Notes under the pieces: generated by a model | The model's database searches: none | Seen by the model: the letters and a program-made list of their open reading frames with translations, nothing else | What the model was told of the DNA's origin: nothing | DNA from: Edaphobacter modestus | GTDB lineage: Bacteria > Acidobacteriota > Terriglobia > Terriglobales > Acidobacteriaceae | Assembly (NCBI RefSeq): GCF_004217555.1 | Contig: NZ_SHKW01000001.1 | Location: forward strand, 3,844,001 to 3,908,000 | DNA length: 64,000 nt | Direction of reading: 5' to 3' | Program-made: the position numbers and the translations under genes | Part shown: piece after piece, positions 25,986 through 34,575 of the stretch | Numbering within the stretch: position 1 is the first letter of the stretch | How the letters are laid out: each line of letters starts with the position of its first letter

Positions 25986-27245
25986 CTACTCCAGGCGAAT
26001 CCTGTCCGTGCTGTCCCAGCGGCTCATGTCCGACAAAATCACCGTGTTTCCGTTCTGCAGGCCCTCGATCACCTGGATCGCATTGACCGAGGCCTTTCCA
26101 ACCTTCACTGGAACCCGTACCGCCGTCTTTCCATCCGGACTCAGCTTGAACAGGCTGATCGTGCTGTTCTCATTTCCAAACGCCGGTCTGCCCACGTACA
26201 GCACGTTTGCCATGCGATCCAGGTCGATCGTCCCGTCCACGCTCAGGTCAGGTCGAGCGCCTAGTGGCAATGCGCCTTGTAGTTCTACGTCCACAGTCAC
26301 AGTTCCGTTCACAACTGCTGGATCGATGCGCATCACCTTGCCTTCGATGACGCCATTGTGCGTATCCACCTCCGAAGGCTGACCTATCTGGATATCCCGC
26401 GCCTGCGTCTCGGCAATCTTCAGGCTGGCCTTCAGTTGGTCCAGCTGAATGACCTTCGCCAGAGTCGTTCCAGGAGCTACATGCTCTCCCACCTGGTGCG
26501 GCAGGTCCGACAGCACACCGCTGATGCCCGCCTTCACGTTCAAAGCATCCTGCTGCCTCTGTTTCAACGCCAGCATCGCCTGCGACTGGGCTACCTTCGT
26601 CTCCTGCACCGCGACCTGGGTCTCGATCGCCTTCTCATTGACGACCAGCCGCTGCTTTTCAATGCCGTCACGCGTCGTCAGCTCGTCCGCCTTGCCCTTC
26701 GAGGCGTTGTAGGTCAACCCGCTGATGACCCCCAGGTCATACAGCGACTTGTCGGTCTGAGCCTGCAGCTTCGCTTGGTTATAGTCCGCTCTTACCGTTG
26801 CAGCCCCGGCCTTCTGGGTCATCAGGTCGCTTTCGAGCTTCGCCTTGATGTTCGTCAGCTCGGTCTGGGCTGCCTTCAACTGCAGCTGGGCATCCAGCAG
26901 CTCCTGCTGGACCGTCGGGTCGACCAGGTCCATCAATACCGTGTTCGGCTCAACCTTTGCGCCGGGAAGTACGCGTATTCTCACCACGGTCGCCTCGGTC
27001 TCCGCAGGGATAAGCCGAATCCGGTCTTCCCGTGGAACCAGAGAACCCGGTCCTCGAACCTGCCGAAGCAGCGGTCCTTGCTTCACCACATCGGTCCATA
27101 CTGTCGCGCGGTCCACCGTAGGGGCCGCTGGTTTCAGCTTCGAAACAGACAGCGCCGCCACTGTCAGCGCGAGCAAGCCAACTCCACCCGCAATCCACTG
27201 CCGCCGAATCTTCTTCCGTTTGATATCTGGTCTCTGGATGTCCAT
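25986..27245 (-). CDS. HlyD/MacA-type periplasmic adaptor
   Basis: A 419-residue membrane-fusion protein, first gene of the efflux operon. An N-terminal TM anchor ('WIAGGVGLLALTVAALSV', about 18-35) is followed by a split lipoyl domain ('RIRVLPGAKVEPNTVLMDLV' and 'AGISGVLSDLPHQVGEHVAP'), a long alpha-hairpin between them (about residues 110-245) and a beta-barrel region. It links the inner-membrane permease to the TolC channel. The promoter should lie in the 166-bp gap before it (27246-27411). Confidence 0.9.
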   Translation of the reverse strand: MDIQRPDIKRKKIRRQWIAGGVGLLALTVAALSVSKLKPAAPTVDRATVWTDVVKQGPLLRQVRGPGSLVPREDRIRLIPAETEATVVRIRVLPGAKVEPNTVLMDLVDPTVQQELLDAQLQLKAAQTELTNIKAKLESDLMTQKAGAATVRADYNQAKLQAQTDKSLYDLGVISGLTYNASKGKADELTTRDGIEKQRLVVNEKAIETQVAVQETKVAQSQAMLALKQRQQDALNVKAGISGVLSDLPHQVGEHVAPGTTLAKVIQLDQLKASLKIAETQARDIQIGQPSEVDTHNGVIEGKVMRIDPAVVNGTVTVDVELQGALPLGARPDLSVDGTIDLDRMANVLYVGRPAFGNENSTISLFKLSPDGKTAVRVPVKVGKASVNAIQVIEGLQNGNTVILSDMSRWDSTDRIRLE

Positions 27246-27411
27246 TGCGTTATGTACAAACGCAAGCGACGTGCCATAATTAGATCCCTGTTATCAATAT
27301 CTTGCGAGCGATACGCTCTCCCTGCCTGTCCACAAACAAAACAGCCTGTCCGTTTCTGGACACCTCATCGGTGTTTTCCGTGTCGGAGACCTCGCCGTAC
27401 ACGATGAAGGC

Positions 27412-28272
27412 TTATTTTTTGGACTTGGAAGCAGGGTGCTTCTTTCGAGTACTCTCGACTGGCTGATCCGCGCCTTCCGGCAGCGCCCCCATCGCCTCTG
27501 AGATCTGCAGGCTGGCCTTGCGCAGTCCCTCGACGATCTCAGGAACCCCGATCGTATCCTCAATTCGCTTCACATAGGGAACCGTCAGGCCGGCGATGGC
27601 ATCGCCCTGCGAATTGAGCACAGGAAAGCTGATGTTCATCACCCCTGTGACCTCATAACTCGCACGCCGTTCATATCCACGGGCCCGGATCTTATCCAGG
27701 TGCTCATCAAGGTCCGCCGGCTTCTTCTTCTGGGTCTCGCGCACCCACTCCTGGATCGCCCGTTCACAGGAGTCCTTCGTCTGGTGGGCCAGAATCACGT
27801 GGCCGGTCGCGGCATGCATCAGGTCCACCTTCGACCCCACCTTGACGTAGAACCCCGTCGACTCCGGCGAATCGACCTGGGCCAGGATCACGACGTGCCC
27901 CCCATCGAGTACTCCCAGATGGCACGACTGCCGCAGTTCATGTGCCAGCCAGTGCATCACCGGCATGGCCTCGGTCACCATGCGCTTGGTAGGAGGATGT
28001 TCCTGGCCAAGGCGAAAGAGCCGCAGCGTCAGATGGTACCGGTCCTTATTGGCGGACTGTGCCAGATATCCCCGCTGCTCCAGGCACAGCAGCATGCGAA
28101 AGATCTCCGACATCGTGCGGTTCAGACGGCGCGCCACTTCGCTCACCGTCATTCCTTCCGGCGTGCTCGCAAACAGCTCGAGAATGTCCAATCCCTTCTC
28201 GAGAGCGGGTGTAGGGTAGTAGCGTTTCCCTTGTGGTTTTCCGGCCACAGTTCGAGGCGCAGCGGATCGCAT
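27412..28272 (-). CDS. IclR-family transcriptional regulator
   Basis: The N-terminal winged helix ('LDILELFASTPEGMTVSEVA', 'RTMSEIFRMLLCLEQRGYLA') is followed by the IclR effector domain ('GVLDGGHVVILAQVDSPEST', 'ATGHVILAHQT', 'ISFPVLNSQGDAIAGLTVP'). IclR proteins usually control aromatic, sugar-acid or sugar catabolism with a small metabolite ligand. The start is set at ATG 28272 (286 residues); a GTG at 28317 would add 15 residues. The C-terminus is a lysine-rich tail. It follows the MBL-fold hydrolase by 89 bp on the same strand. No target operator could be identified. Confidence 0.88.
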   Translation of the reverse strand: MRSAAPRTVAGKPQGKRYYPTPALEKGLDILELFASTPEGMTVSEVARRLNRTMSEIFRMLLCLEQRGYLAQSANKDRYHLTLRLFRLGQEHPPTKRMVTEAMPVMHWLAHELRQSCHLGVLDGGHVVILAQVDSPESTGFYVKVGSKVDLMHAATGHVILAHQTKDSCERAIQEWVRETQKKKPADLDEHLDKIRARGYERRASYEVTGVMNISFPVLNSQGDAIAGLTVPYVKRIEDTIGVPEIVEGLRKASLQISEAMGALPEGADQPVESTRKKHPASKSKK

Positions 28273-28360
28273 CTCACACAAGGTAACAAAAGCAGTCTGG
28301 CATGTCGAACATTTCACCCCACGCCTGCGAAGCTCCTTGAACCGGGCCGAAATTTCTATG

Positions 28361-29419
28361 TCAACGTGCAGGCAATGCAGGTGCAGCGTAGTGTTTGGTC
28401 TGCCCGGTTCGCGAATTCAACACGTCAAAACTACCGTCGCCTGCACCCGTTAGCTCGAGAAAGTTGCCGTCTTCCGGTCCCTCCAGGTTGGCGATGTACT
28501 CTTCATGCGTATTATGTTCTTCGCCACCTTCTTCGGAAAGATGAAGCTGCCACAGCGTCTCGAGGCCCGGGGCGTGGGTGATCGTATCCAGAACCGATGT
28601 CGATCCGCCCTTCTTCCCCCCGTTATCCATAATGGCAACCCGTGCACCGATCGCGTTTACCATCGCCGGGCTTGAGCTGTGATCCCACCCGTGATGCGAC
28701 ACGATGTAAACGTCCACTCGGCCAAGCTTGTTCGTCGGGCATGCCAGCTCCATCTCCTTATCCCAGGTCAGATCGCCCAGGTCCAGCAACTTGAGCTTGC
28801 CAAACGTAATCTGTATGCCTACGGAGCGAGCGTTCTCTGTCGTATCCGCAGGCTTGGTCTCCGCTCCCTTGCAAAAAGAATTCAGTGCTTCGCCTTGCTC
28901 CAACGGTTTTGGAATGAGGTTCCCATCCGCACTCACTACGATCGCCTTCATCCCGACGATAGGAAGCACATCCCCCGGTCTCGCGAGAATCCGTTTCACC
29001 TTGTTTGCCGCGATTGCCTTCTCATACGCGGCATATCCTCGCTCCGCGGCCGGGTCGTCTTCTCGATTGACTCCATGGTCGATAAATGCGCCTACCGGAA
29101 TCCTTTCAAGCAGCTGTCCCACTCCTCCCACGTGATCCTCATGGAAATGCGTGACCAGCACATAGTCGATCTTTTTAATTGCCGCATCCTTCATCGCTGC
29201 GGCAATCCGCTCGACGTCTCGTCCGTCGTTGCCACTCCAGCCTGTGTCGATCAGCAGCGACTGTCCTGCCGGTGTGACAAACAGGGTCGACTGACCGCCC
29301 TCCACATCGACAAAATAAATCTTCAGCTTCTCCCCAACCCCCTTGGGGCTCTGTGCCCAGCTAGCTGCGCTCAGCCATAGAGCCAAGCCGAACGCGCCCA
29401 CCCATTGCCGCCATCTCAT
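28361..29419 (-). CDS. Secreted MBL-fold metallo-hydrolase (ComEC C-terminal-like)
   Basis: 352 residues from ATG 29419, which has AAAGGA 9 bp upstream and opens a signal peptide (VGAFGLALWLSAASWAQ). The metal site is 'THFHEDHVGG' with further ligands 'LLDLGDLTWD' and 'VSHHGWDHS'. The beginning 'LKIYFVDVEGGQSTLFVTPA' is typical of the ComEC/Rec2-like MBL subgroup. Exported members are phosphodiesterase- or nuclease-like; the substrate is unknown. An upstream ATG at 29455 would extend the N-terminus by 12 residues. Confidence 0.83.
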   Translation of the reverse strand: MRWRQWVGAFGLALWLSAASWAQSPKGVGEKLKIYFVDVEGGQSTLFVTPAGQSLLIDTGWSGNDGRDVERIAAAMKDAAIKKIDYVLVTHFHEDHVGGVGQLLERIPVGAFIDHGVNREDDPAAERGYAAYEKAIAANKVKRILARPGDVLPIVGMKAIVVSADGNLIPKPLEQGEALNSFCKGAETKPADTTENARSVGIQITFGKLKLLDLGDLTWDKEMELACPTNKLGRVDVYIVSHHGWDHSSSPAMVNAIGARVAIMDNGGKKGGSTSVLDTITHAPGLETLWQLHLSEEGGEEHNTHEEYIANLEGPEDGNFLELTGAGDGSFDVLNSRTGQTKHYAAPALPAR

Positions 29420-29710
29420 TTGCTGCTGTCCTTTCCATCTCTGTAGACGGTTCATAATTTCTTATTTTTCAAAACCCACGCTTCTACCATCATGCCCTGC
29501 CTCAGGACGGTGCGTAATCCCGCAATCGATGTACCCTCTTCGGCCCTGCAGTCCTCCGATAATTCCATTCCCTTGGCATTTCGTATAGTGCTTTCTTCTG
29601 TTCCGCTGGCGCGAGGAGATCCGTCGAGACCTGGCGGTGCAGAAAAGAAAGGGCCCCCGTCACGCTTCATGGGTTTTTTCCAGAAGTACCCTTACCACCC
29701 TTCGAGTATC

Positions 29711-30853
29711 ATGACGCCGATGCGTATCCCAGCAATTTTTCTCGCCCTTGCTATTCTCGCCGCGCCCGCCCTTTGTGCCCAGCCCGTCGCCCCTTCCGCC
29801 CGCTGGACCGAGGAAACGGCGAACGCCTGGTACGCCCGCCAGCCCTGGCTCGTCGGCGCGAATTACGTTCCCTCCGATGCCATCAACGAGCTCGAGATGT
29901 TTCAGGCTGCGACCTTTAACCCCGCAATCAACGACCGCGAGCTGGGCCTCGCCGAAGCCATCGGCATGAACACCATGCGCGTCTTCCTTCAGGACCAGCT
30001 GTGGAAGCAGGATCCCAAAGGTTTCGTCAGCCGCCTCGACGCCTTTCTCGCCATCGCCTCCCGTCACCACATTCGCCCCATCCTCGTCCTCTTCGACTCC
30101 TGCTGGGAATCAAATCCCCACCTCGGCCCTCAGCATCCACCCATCCCCGGCATCCACAACTCCGGCTGGGTTCAGAGTCCCGGCGCAGCCGAGCTCTCCG
30201 ACCCGTCCTACGAGCCTCAACTCAGGGAATATGTCGTCGGCATCGTCTCTGCCTTTGCGAAAGACGACCGCATCCTCGCCTGGGACATCTGGAATGAGCC
30301 CGACAACACCAACGACCATCGCTTCGACGAGCCCAAAAACAAGCCTGAACTGGTTGCAGCTCTTCTGCCTAAGGCCTTTCAATGGGCACGATCTGCCCAT
30401 CCCACGCAGCCTCTCACTAGTGGTGTCTGGCATGGCGACTGGAGCGATCCTGCCCGCGAAAATCCCGTGACGAAGATTCAGTTGGCTGAGAGCGACATCA
30501 TCACCTTCCACAACTATGGTTGGCCCGAGGAGTTCGAAGCTCGCGTCCGCTCCCTCCAGCCCCTCCACCGGCCCATCCTGTGTACCGAATACATGGCGCG
30601 CGGCAGCGGCAGCACCTTCGACACCATCCTTCCCCTTGCGAAGCAGCTCCATGTCGCAGCTATCAATTGGGGACTCGTCGCCGGCAAAACCCAGACCTAT
30701 CTTCCCTGGGACTCATGGCAGCACCCTTATGTCCTCTCCCAACCCACCATCTGGTTTCACGAGGTCTTCCGTCACGATGGAACTCCCTATCGCCAGCGAG
30801 AGGTAGACCTCATTCGGCAGCTCACCGAGCGCGGCACTGGCTCCCAGCCATGA
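29711..30853 (+). CDS. Secreted GH5-like glycoside hydrolase
   Basis: 380 residues with signal peptide (RIPAIFLALAILAAPALCAQ). The (beta/alpha)8 clan-A signature is clear: the acid/base Glu in 'ILAWDIWNEPDN' and the nucleophile candidate Glu in 'RPILCTEYMARGSGST'. 'GANYVPSDAIN' at the N-terminus is common in GH5/GH2-TIM type beta-mannosidase or cellulase-like enzymes of Acidobacteriota. The start is ATG 29711 (or 29720); no strong ribosome site was found. It is divergent from the MBL-fold gene. The specific polysaccharide is not predictable. Confidence 0.85.
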   Translation: MTPMRIPAIFLALAILAAPALCAQPVAPSARWTEETANAWYARQPWLVGANYVPSDAINELEMFQAATFNPAINDRELGLAEAIGMNTMRVFLQDQLWKQDPKGFVSRLDAFLAIASRHHIRPILVLFDSCWESNPHLGPQHPPIPGIHNSGWVQSPGAAELSDPSYEPQLREYVVGIVSAFAKDDRILAWDIWNEPDNTNDHRFDEPKNKPELVAALLPKAFQWARSAHPTQPLTSGVWHGDWSDPARENPVTKIQLAESDIITFHNYGWPEEFEARVRSLQPLHRPILCTEYMARGSGSTFDTILPLAKQLHVAAINWGLVAGKTQTYLPWDSWQHPYVLSQPTIWFHEVFRHDGTPYRQREVDLIRQLTERGTGSQP

Positions 30854-31128
30854 CAGTAGTCGCTGCTTCAGCGCCCGTGGAAATCGGGAAGATTTGTGAC
30901 CAGTGGCGACAACTCGATGACAAACCAGGATCGGCCGCCATTTAATCTGTGCAAGGTGCGTCCGTGTTCTCCCGAAGGCAATCTTCTCAGCGGCTGGCGG
31001 ATGACGAAATCGCGCCTGTTTCGTCAATGTTGTGACCGGCCCCTTCTTCCCTGAGCAAAAGAGCTACTTTCTTTGTTCTGCGTGTCACCAGGGCCGGCAC
31101 GGGCAATCTGTCTGGAGGAATCGTCCCC

Positions 31129-31269
31129 ATGCGCTCTCTTTTCCTGAAACAACAGATCCTTATCTCCCTTCTGCTCTTCGCAGCCGTGGCCTACCTTCCT
31201 TCGAATCACTCCCGCCAGGACTCAGCGCCAGTCGCGATCTCGCACGGTTGTTCTCTCGCGTCTCACTAA
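31129..31269 (+). CDS. Putative small secreted or membrane peptide
   Basis: 46 codons: ATG 31129 preceded by GGAGGA with a 9-bp spacer, an ideal ribosome site. The product has a basic start (MRSLFLKQQ), a hydrophobic core (ILISLLLFAAVAYL) and a short polar tail ending 'AISHGCSLASH' with a single cysteine. That is the build of a signal-peptide-bearing micropeptide. It ends 65 bp before a LytS-type sensor kinase, the position where signal-peptide genes sit in peptide-responsive LytTR systems. No homologue is recognised; it could also be a chance frame. Confidence 0.45.
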   Translation: MRSLFLKQQILISLLLFAAVAYLPSNHSRQDSAPVAISHGCSLASH

Positions 31270-31305
31270 GTACCCAAGTGTGCGGGGTACACAAGTGTGC
31301 GGGCG
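31270..31305. repeat. 18-bp imperfect tandem repeat before the sensor kinase
   Basis: GTACCCAAGTGTGCGGGG and GTACACAAGTGTGCGGGC follow each other directly (16 of 18 identical). They lie between the micropeptide stop and the kinase start, so they could be a LytTR-type binding site, though the 18-bp period is shorter than the ~21-bp period typical of LytTR sites. Confidence 0.6.
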
Positions 31306-31334
31306 TCATCCAGTGACCTCGAACACACGGAAAG

Positions 31335-32495
31335 ATGAGGAATACGCAGCTGACATTCACTCGTTGGAAAAACGAAACCCAACAGCCCATATGGATGCAC
31401 CCCCTTATCTTCATCTCTGGTGCAACTTCGCTGGGGCTCCTTTTCGCCTTACAGGAGTGGAACAGTCGCCTCCGTTTCTGGAATGAACCGCATGTGGCGC
31501 TCTCCTTGCTCCTTCAGGCGTGGGGCGCGCAATACTTCATCTGGGGCATTCTCTGCTGGATCCTTTGGTGGACCTTGAGATACCGCATCAATACTGCAAA
31601 TCTCAAGACCATCCTTCTTTTCTTCGTCCCACTCAGCATCCTTACCAGCGTCCTCGAAGAGACCATCTGGGTTCTTCTCTTTCCACGTCTTCCGATGGGT
31701 AGACCACCCATGCCGTTTTTGCAACGGCTGTCGTTCCATCTGGATGCCGAACTTGTAGATAGCCTCGTGCTCTTCTGGTCCGCGTTCTTTCTCTTCCGTG
31801 GTGTGGGCTATTACCAAAGTTACCGTGAGAAGGACCGCATCGCCTGCCAGCTAGAATCGCAACTGGCACAGGCACAAATGCGTGCACTGCGCATGCAGCT
31901 CAATCCTCACTTTCTTTTCAACACGATGAACGGTATCTCCAGCCTCATGCGGACAGATGTCGCCGCCGCGGACTTAATGCTGGAACAACTAAGTCGGCTG
32001 TTACGTATAACCCTGCATCGTGGGGAAGCCCAGTTCATCCCATTAAGCGACGAGATGGAGTTCATCGAGATGTATTTGGCCATGCAGGACCGAAGATATG
32101 CCGGACGCGTGCAACAGCAGATGAGTGTCGACCCGCATGTGCACGATGCAATCGTTCCGACCATGATCCTTCAGCCCATCGTCGAAAATGCCTATGCGCA
32201 TGGTCTCTCAAGACTTAGCTCAAACGGCGTCCTCTCCATCGAGGCCACGTGTCAGGGATCGACTCTTCGCCTCAGCGTAACGAATACCGGCGTCGGTCTC
32301 AATGGCGCGAAGCAAAAGGCCACAGGCAACGGCGTCGGCCTCGCCAATGTGCAGGACCGCCTTCGGATGCACTACGGTGTCGATCACACCTTCTCTATCT
32401 CCGAGCTTGAAGGCAGCCTGGTGCAGGTAGTCATGACGCTCCCTCTCCGCTTTTCAGAGCGTCCAATAGAACAAACAACAGGATATGGTGCGTGA
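31335..32495 (+). CDS. LytS/YehU-type sensor histidine kinase
   Basis: 386 residues. Four hydrophobic helices (about residues 22-38, 54-80, 92-115 and 140-157) make an integral-membrane sensor. The His_kinase domain has His192 in 'LQMQLNPHFLFN'-type context ('RMQLNPHFLFNTMNGIS') and the ATPase region has 'LQPIVENAYAHG' and 'GNGVGLANVQDRL'. The start ATG 31335 has GGAA shortly before it. The stop overlaps the start of the response regulator (TGATG), so the pair is translationally coupled. Confidence 0.92.
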   Translation: MRNTQLTFTRWKNETQQPIWMHPLIFISGATSLGLLFALQEWNSRLRFWNEPHVALSLLLQAWGAQYFIWGILCWILWWTLRYRINTANLKTILLFFVPLSILTSVLEETIWVLLFPRLPMGRPPMPFLQRLSFHLDAELVDSLVLFWSAFFLFRGVGYYQSYREKDRIACQLESQLAQAQMRALRMQLNPHFLFNTMNGISSLMRTDVAAADLMLEQLSRLLRITLHRGEAQFIPLSDEMEFIEMYLAMQDRRYAGRVQQQMSVDPHVHDAIVPTMILQPIVENAYAHGLSRLSSNGVLSIEATCQGSTLRLSVTNTGVGLNGAKQKATGNGVGLANVQDRLRMHYGVDHTFSISELEGSLVQVVMTLPLRFSERPIEQTTGYGA

Positions 32496-33244
32496 TGATT
32501 CAGGCAGTCCTGGCAGACGATGAAGTTCTCGCACGGCAGAAGCTCCGGCAGCTGCTACGCGAGTTTCCCGAGATCGAAGTTGTAGGTGAAGGCGCAACCG
32601 CTTCTGAAACAATCTCTCTGGTCCGCGCTACCAAGCCCGATCTTCTCTTCCTTGATGTTCGTATGCCCGACATGGACGGCTTCGATGTCGTAGGCGAGCT
32701 TTCGGCAGCCGGTGCTCCGGTCATGCCCAGCATCATCTTTACAACCGCCTACGATCGCTATGCTCTGCGCGCCTTCGAGATCCACGCCGTTGACTATCTG
32801 TTGAAGCCTTTCACTCTTGAGCGCTTTCGTTCCGCTACCCAGCGGGCTCTCGACCACATCCGGTCCGCCAAACAGAATCCCGATGCCGCTTCGAAGAGCC
32901 CCAACGGTACGCCCTACACCACGCGCATCGTCTTCAAGTCCAAGGGGCGCATCCTCTTTCTCCCCGTCTCGGAGATCTGCTGGATCGGAGCCGAAGAAAA
33001 TTATGTTCGCATCTGCACGAACTCCGAGACCCATCTGCTGCGCGAGACCATGACGCATCTTGAAGAGAAGCTCGATCCCAATACTTTCCTCAGGGTCCAT
33101 CGCTCTTCGATCGTCAATCTGCAATACGTTAAAGAGGTGCGTCCCGAGGTCGACGGAGAATACGGAGTGCATCTGCTCAACGGTCAGAAGATTTCCATGA
33201 GCCGCACCTACCGGTCCCGCATAAAAAACTGGCTGGAGCGATAA
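32495..33244 (+). CDS. LytTR-family response regulator
   Basis: 249 residues. The receiver domain has Asp8/Asp9, phospho-acceptor Asp54 ('LLFLDVRMPDMDGF') and the Lys in 'YLLKPF'. The LytTR DNA-binding domain covers about 145-245 ('RILFLPVSEICWIGAEENYV', 'LRVHRSSIVNLQYVKEV'). The start is ATG 32495, overlapping the kinase stop; an in-frame GTG at 32492 is also possible. A GC stem spans the stop codon (33229-33255) without a U-tract. Targets are unknown; the direct repeats in front of the kinase are one candidate. Confidence 0.92.
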   Translation: MIQAVLADDEVLARQKLRQLLREFPEIEVVGEGATASETISLVRATKPDLLFLDVRMPDMDGFDVVGELSAAGAPVMPSIIFTTAYDRYALRAFEIHAVDYLLKPFTLERFRSATQRALDHIRSAKQNPDAASKSPNGTPYTTRIVFKSKGRILFLPVSEICWIGAEENYVRICTNSETHLLRETMTHLEEKLDPNTFLRVHRSSIVNLQYVKEVRPEVDGEYGVHLLNGQKISMSRTYRSRIKNWLER

Positions 33245-33321
33245 GCCCCAGCCAGCTGTCCCACTTCTCCATCACTTCTTCATTCTGAACGCAACGCTCA
33301 TTCGAGCGAAGCTCGAACCGC

Positions 33322-34482
33322 TTACTTTTTTGCTGTGGAAGTCGCCGAGGGCTCCAGCAGGCTATCCACACATGCCGCCGGTTTATTCACTGGATTGCAT
33401 CGTGCCACCAATCCATCCGGAAACTTCACTACGAACGATGTCCACTGCGACGGCTCCGACGGAGGATAGTCCGTGCTGATCATCTGCGCTCCGGTCGAAA
33501 AAACAAGATCGCGCCGCGTCGTATCGTTTGTGCGAGCCTGTTCCGTTCCCTCGTCCGTGCGTGTGCGGACCAGGTAGCCCTGCTTCACCAGCCCGTCGAT
33601 GGTCTCCTTGGTTCCATCGTTCTGCTCGGTGAAGGCGGCATCGGGCCTGCCGGGCTCGGCGTTGGTGAACAGGACGCGTCCCTTGAGCGAAGGATGTCCT
33701 TCGGTGTAGACCGTCTCCACCTTGCGCTGATCCAACAGGAAGACCACGCGTCCACGCGCCTTCGCCAGGGTAGGCCATCCACCGGCGCGAACTGCCGCAT
33801 CCAGCGTCGATGCACTTCCGCGCACTTCGTCCGGAGTAATGAACTCTCCCGGTTTAAAAACAGAGCGGATCTCCGCATCCAGCGCGTCGAAGACCTGCGA
33901 CGTGAACGGCTCGGTCGCGATCATGTCCGGCCTTTGCTTTCCACCGTCCTCCTTCGTCTCCACCAGGATGAAGATCGGAAGATGCTGCGGATGCTGTTTC
34001 GACCACGTCCGCACTACGGTGAGGCATTTAACAAAGGTGTGGCATGTGCTGCGTTCATCGACGCCCTGCACATGCATCACTTTGAAGCCGGGCTTATCCA
34101 TCTCGTGATCCGGATCGAAGTTTGGATCGGCCGGTAGCCCTGCCTTTGCCGCTGCGTCATCGATCGGCAGATGCGCATATCGTCCACCCTTCGAATCCGC
34201 AAACACGTCGATCTCGATCTGCCGCACACCACCATCGAACTGAACCGGCAGCGGAGCATGGCTGTAATCAAGAGCCCTCAGTGCCTTCGGATTCTTCATC
34301 TCCAGATACTTCCGCTCGCTCGGCGCAAATCCCGAGTGATAGCTGTTATGCGACCCGATCACCTGAATCTGGTTCAGGCGTACCGCTTTGTCCTGCGCCG
34401 CCTGCCCGCTCTGCTGTGCCAGCCCTGTGGCCGCGATAACGCTCACCGCTGCCGCCGCGATTCCAATTGCACCTCGAAACAT
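33322..34482 (-). CDS. Secreted Ca2+-dependent phosphoinositide phospholipase C-like protein
   Basis: 386 residues with signal peptide (GAIGIAAAAVSVIAATGLAQ). It matches the PI-PLC-C1 family: 'IQVIGSHNSYH' (first catalytic His), 'VRQIEIDVFADSKGGRYAHL', 'KVMHVQGVDERSTC', 'PIFILVETKED' and 'GRVVFLLDQ'. Such enzymes cleave inositol phospholipids, releasing inositol phosphate or related products outside the cell. It is transcribed toward the LytTR gene and lies 90 bp downstream of a TonB-dependent receptor's terminator; a myo-inositol oxygenase follows 4 kb further on. Together these suggest use of (phospho)inositide from other organisms (inference). Confidence 0.85.
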   Translation of the reverse strand: MFRGAIGIAAAAVSVIAATGLAQQSGQAAQDKAVRLNQIQVIGSHNSYHSGFAPSERKYLEMKNPKALRALDYSHAPLPVQFDGGVRQIEIDVFADSKGGRYAHLPIDDAAAKAGLPADPNFDPDHEMDKPGFKVMHVQGVDERSTCHTFVKCLTVVRTWSKQHPQHLPIFILVETKEDGGKQRPDMIATEPFTSQVFDALDAEIRSVFKPGEFITPDEVRGSASTLDAAVRAGGWPTLAKARGRVVFLLDQRKVETVYTEGHPSLKGRVLFTNAEPGRPDAAFTEQNDGTKETIDGLVKQGYLVRTRTDEGTEQARTNDTTRRDLVFSTGAQMISTDYPPSEPSQWTSFVVKFPDGLVARCNPVNKPAACVDSLLEPSATSTAKK

Positions 34483-34513
34483 TCCAGCTCCTCTTTGCTT
34501 AAGTCTAGCTTCG

Positions 34514-34550
34514 AAAAAACAACGGCGCCGCTCGGAAAGACACGGCGCCG
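34514..34550 (-). terminator. Rho-independent terminator of the TonB-dependent receptor gene
   Basis: Read on the minus strand: CGGCGCCG, 12-nt loop, CGGCGCCG, then TTGTTTTTT. The stem is strong and the U-tract is good. It lies about 25 bp after the receptor stop codon. Confidence 0.85.
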
Positions 34551-34575
34551 ATCGTAGTCATGCGTGTAATGTCGC

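Larger units (their letters stand above)
30854..31334. promoter_or_regulatory. Intergenic region ahead of the LytS/LytTR pair
   Basis: 480 bp between the glycosidase and the sensor kinase. It holds a 46-residue ORF with a strong ribosome site (31129-31269) and an 18-bp imperfect direct repeat (31270-31305). The first 260 bp show nothing recognisable. Confidence 0.5.
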
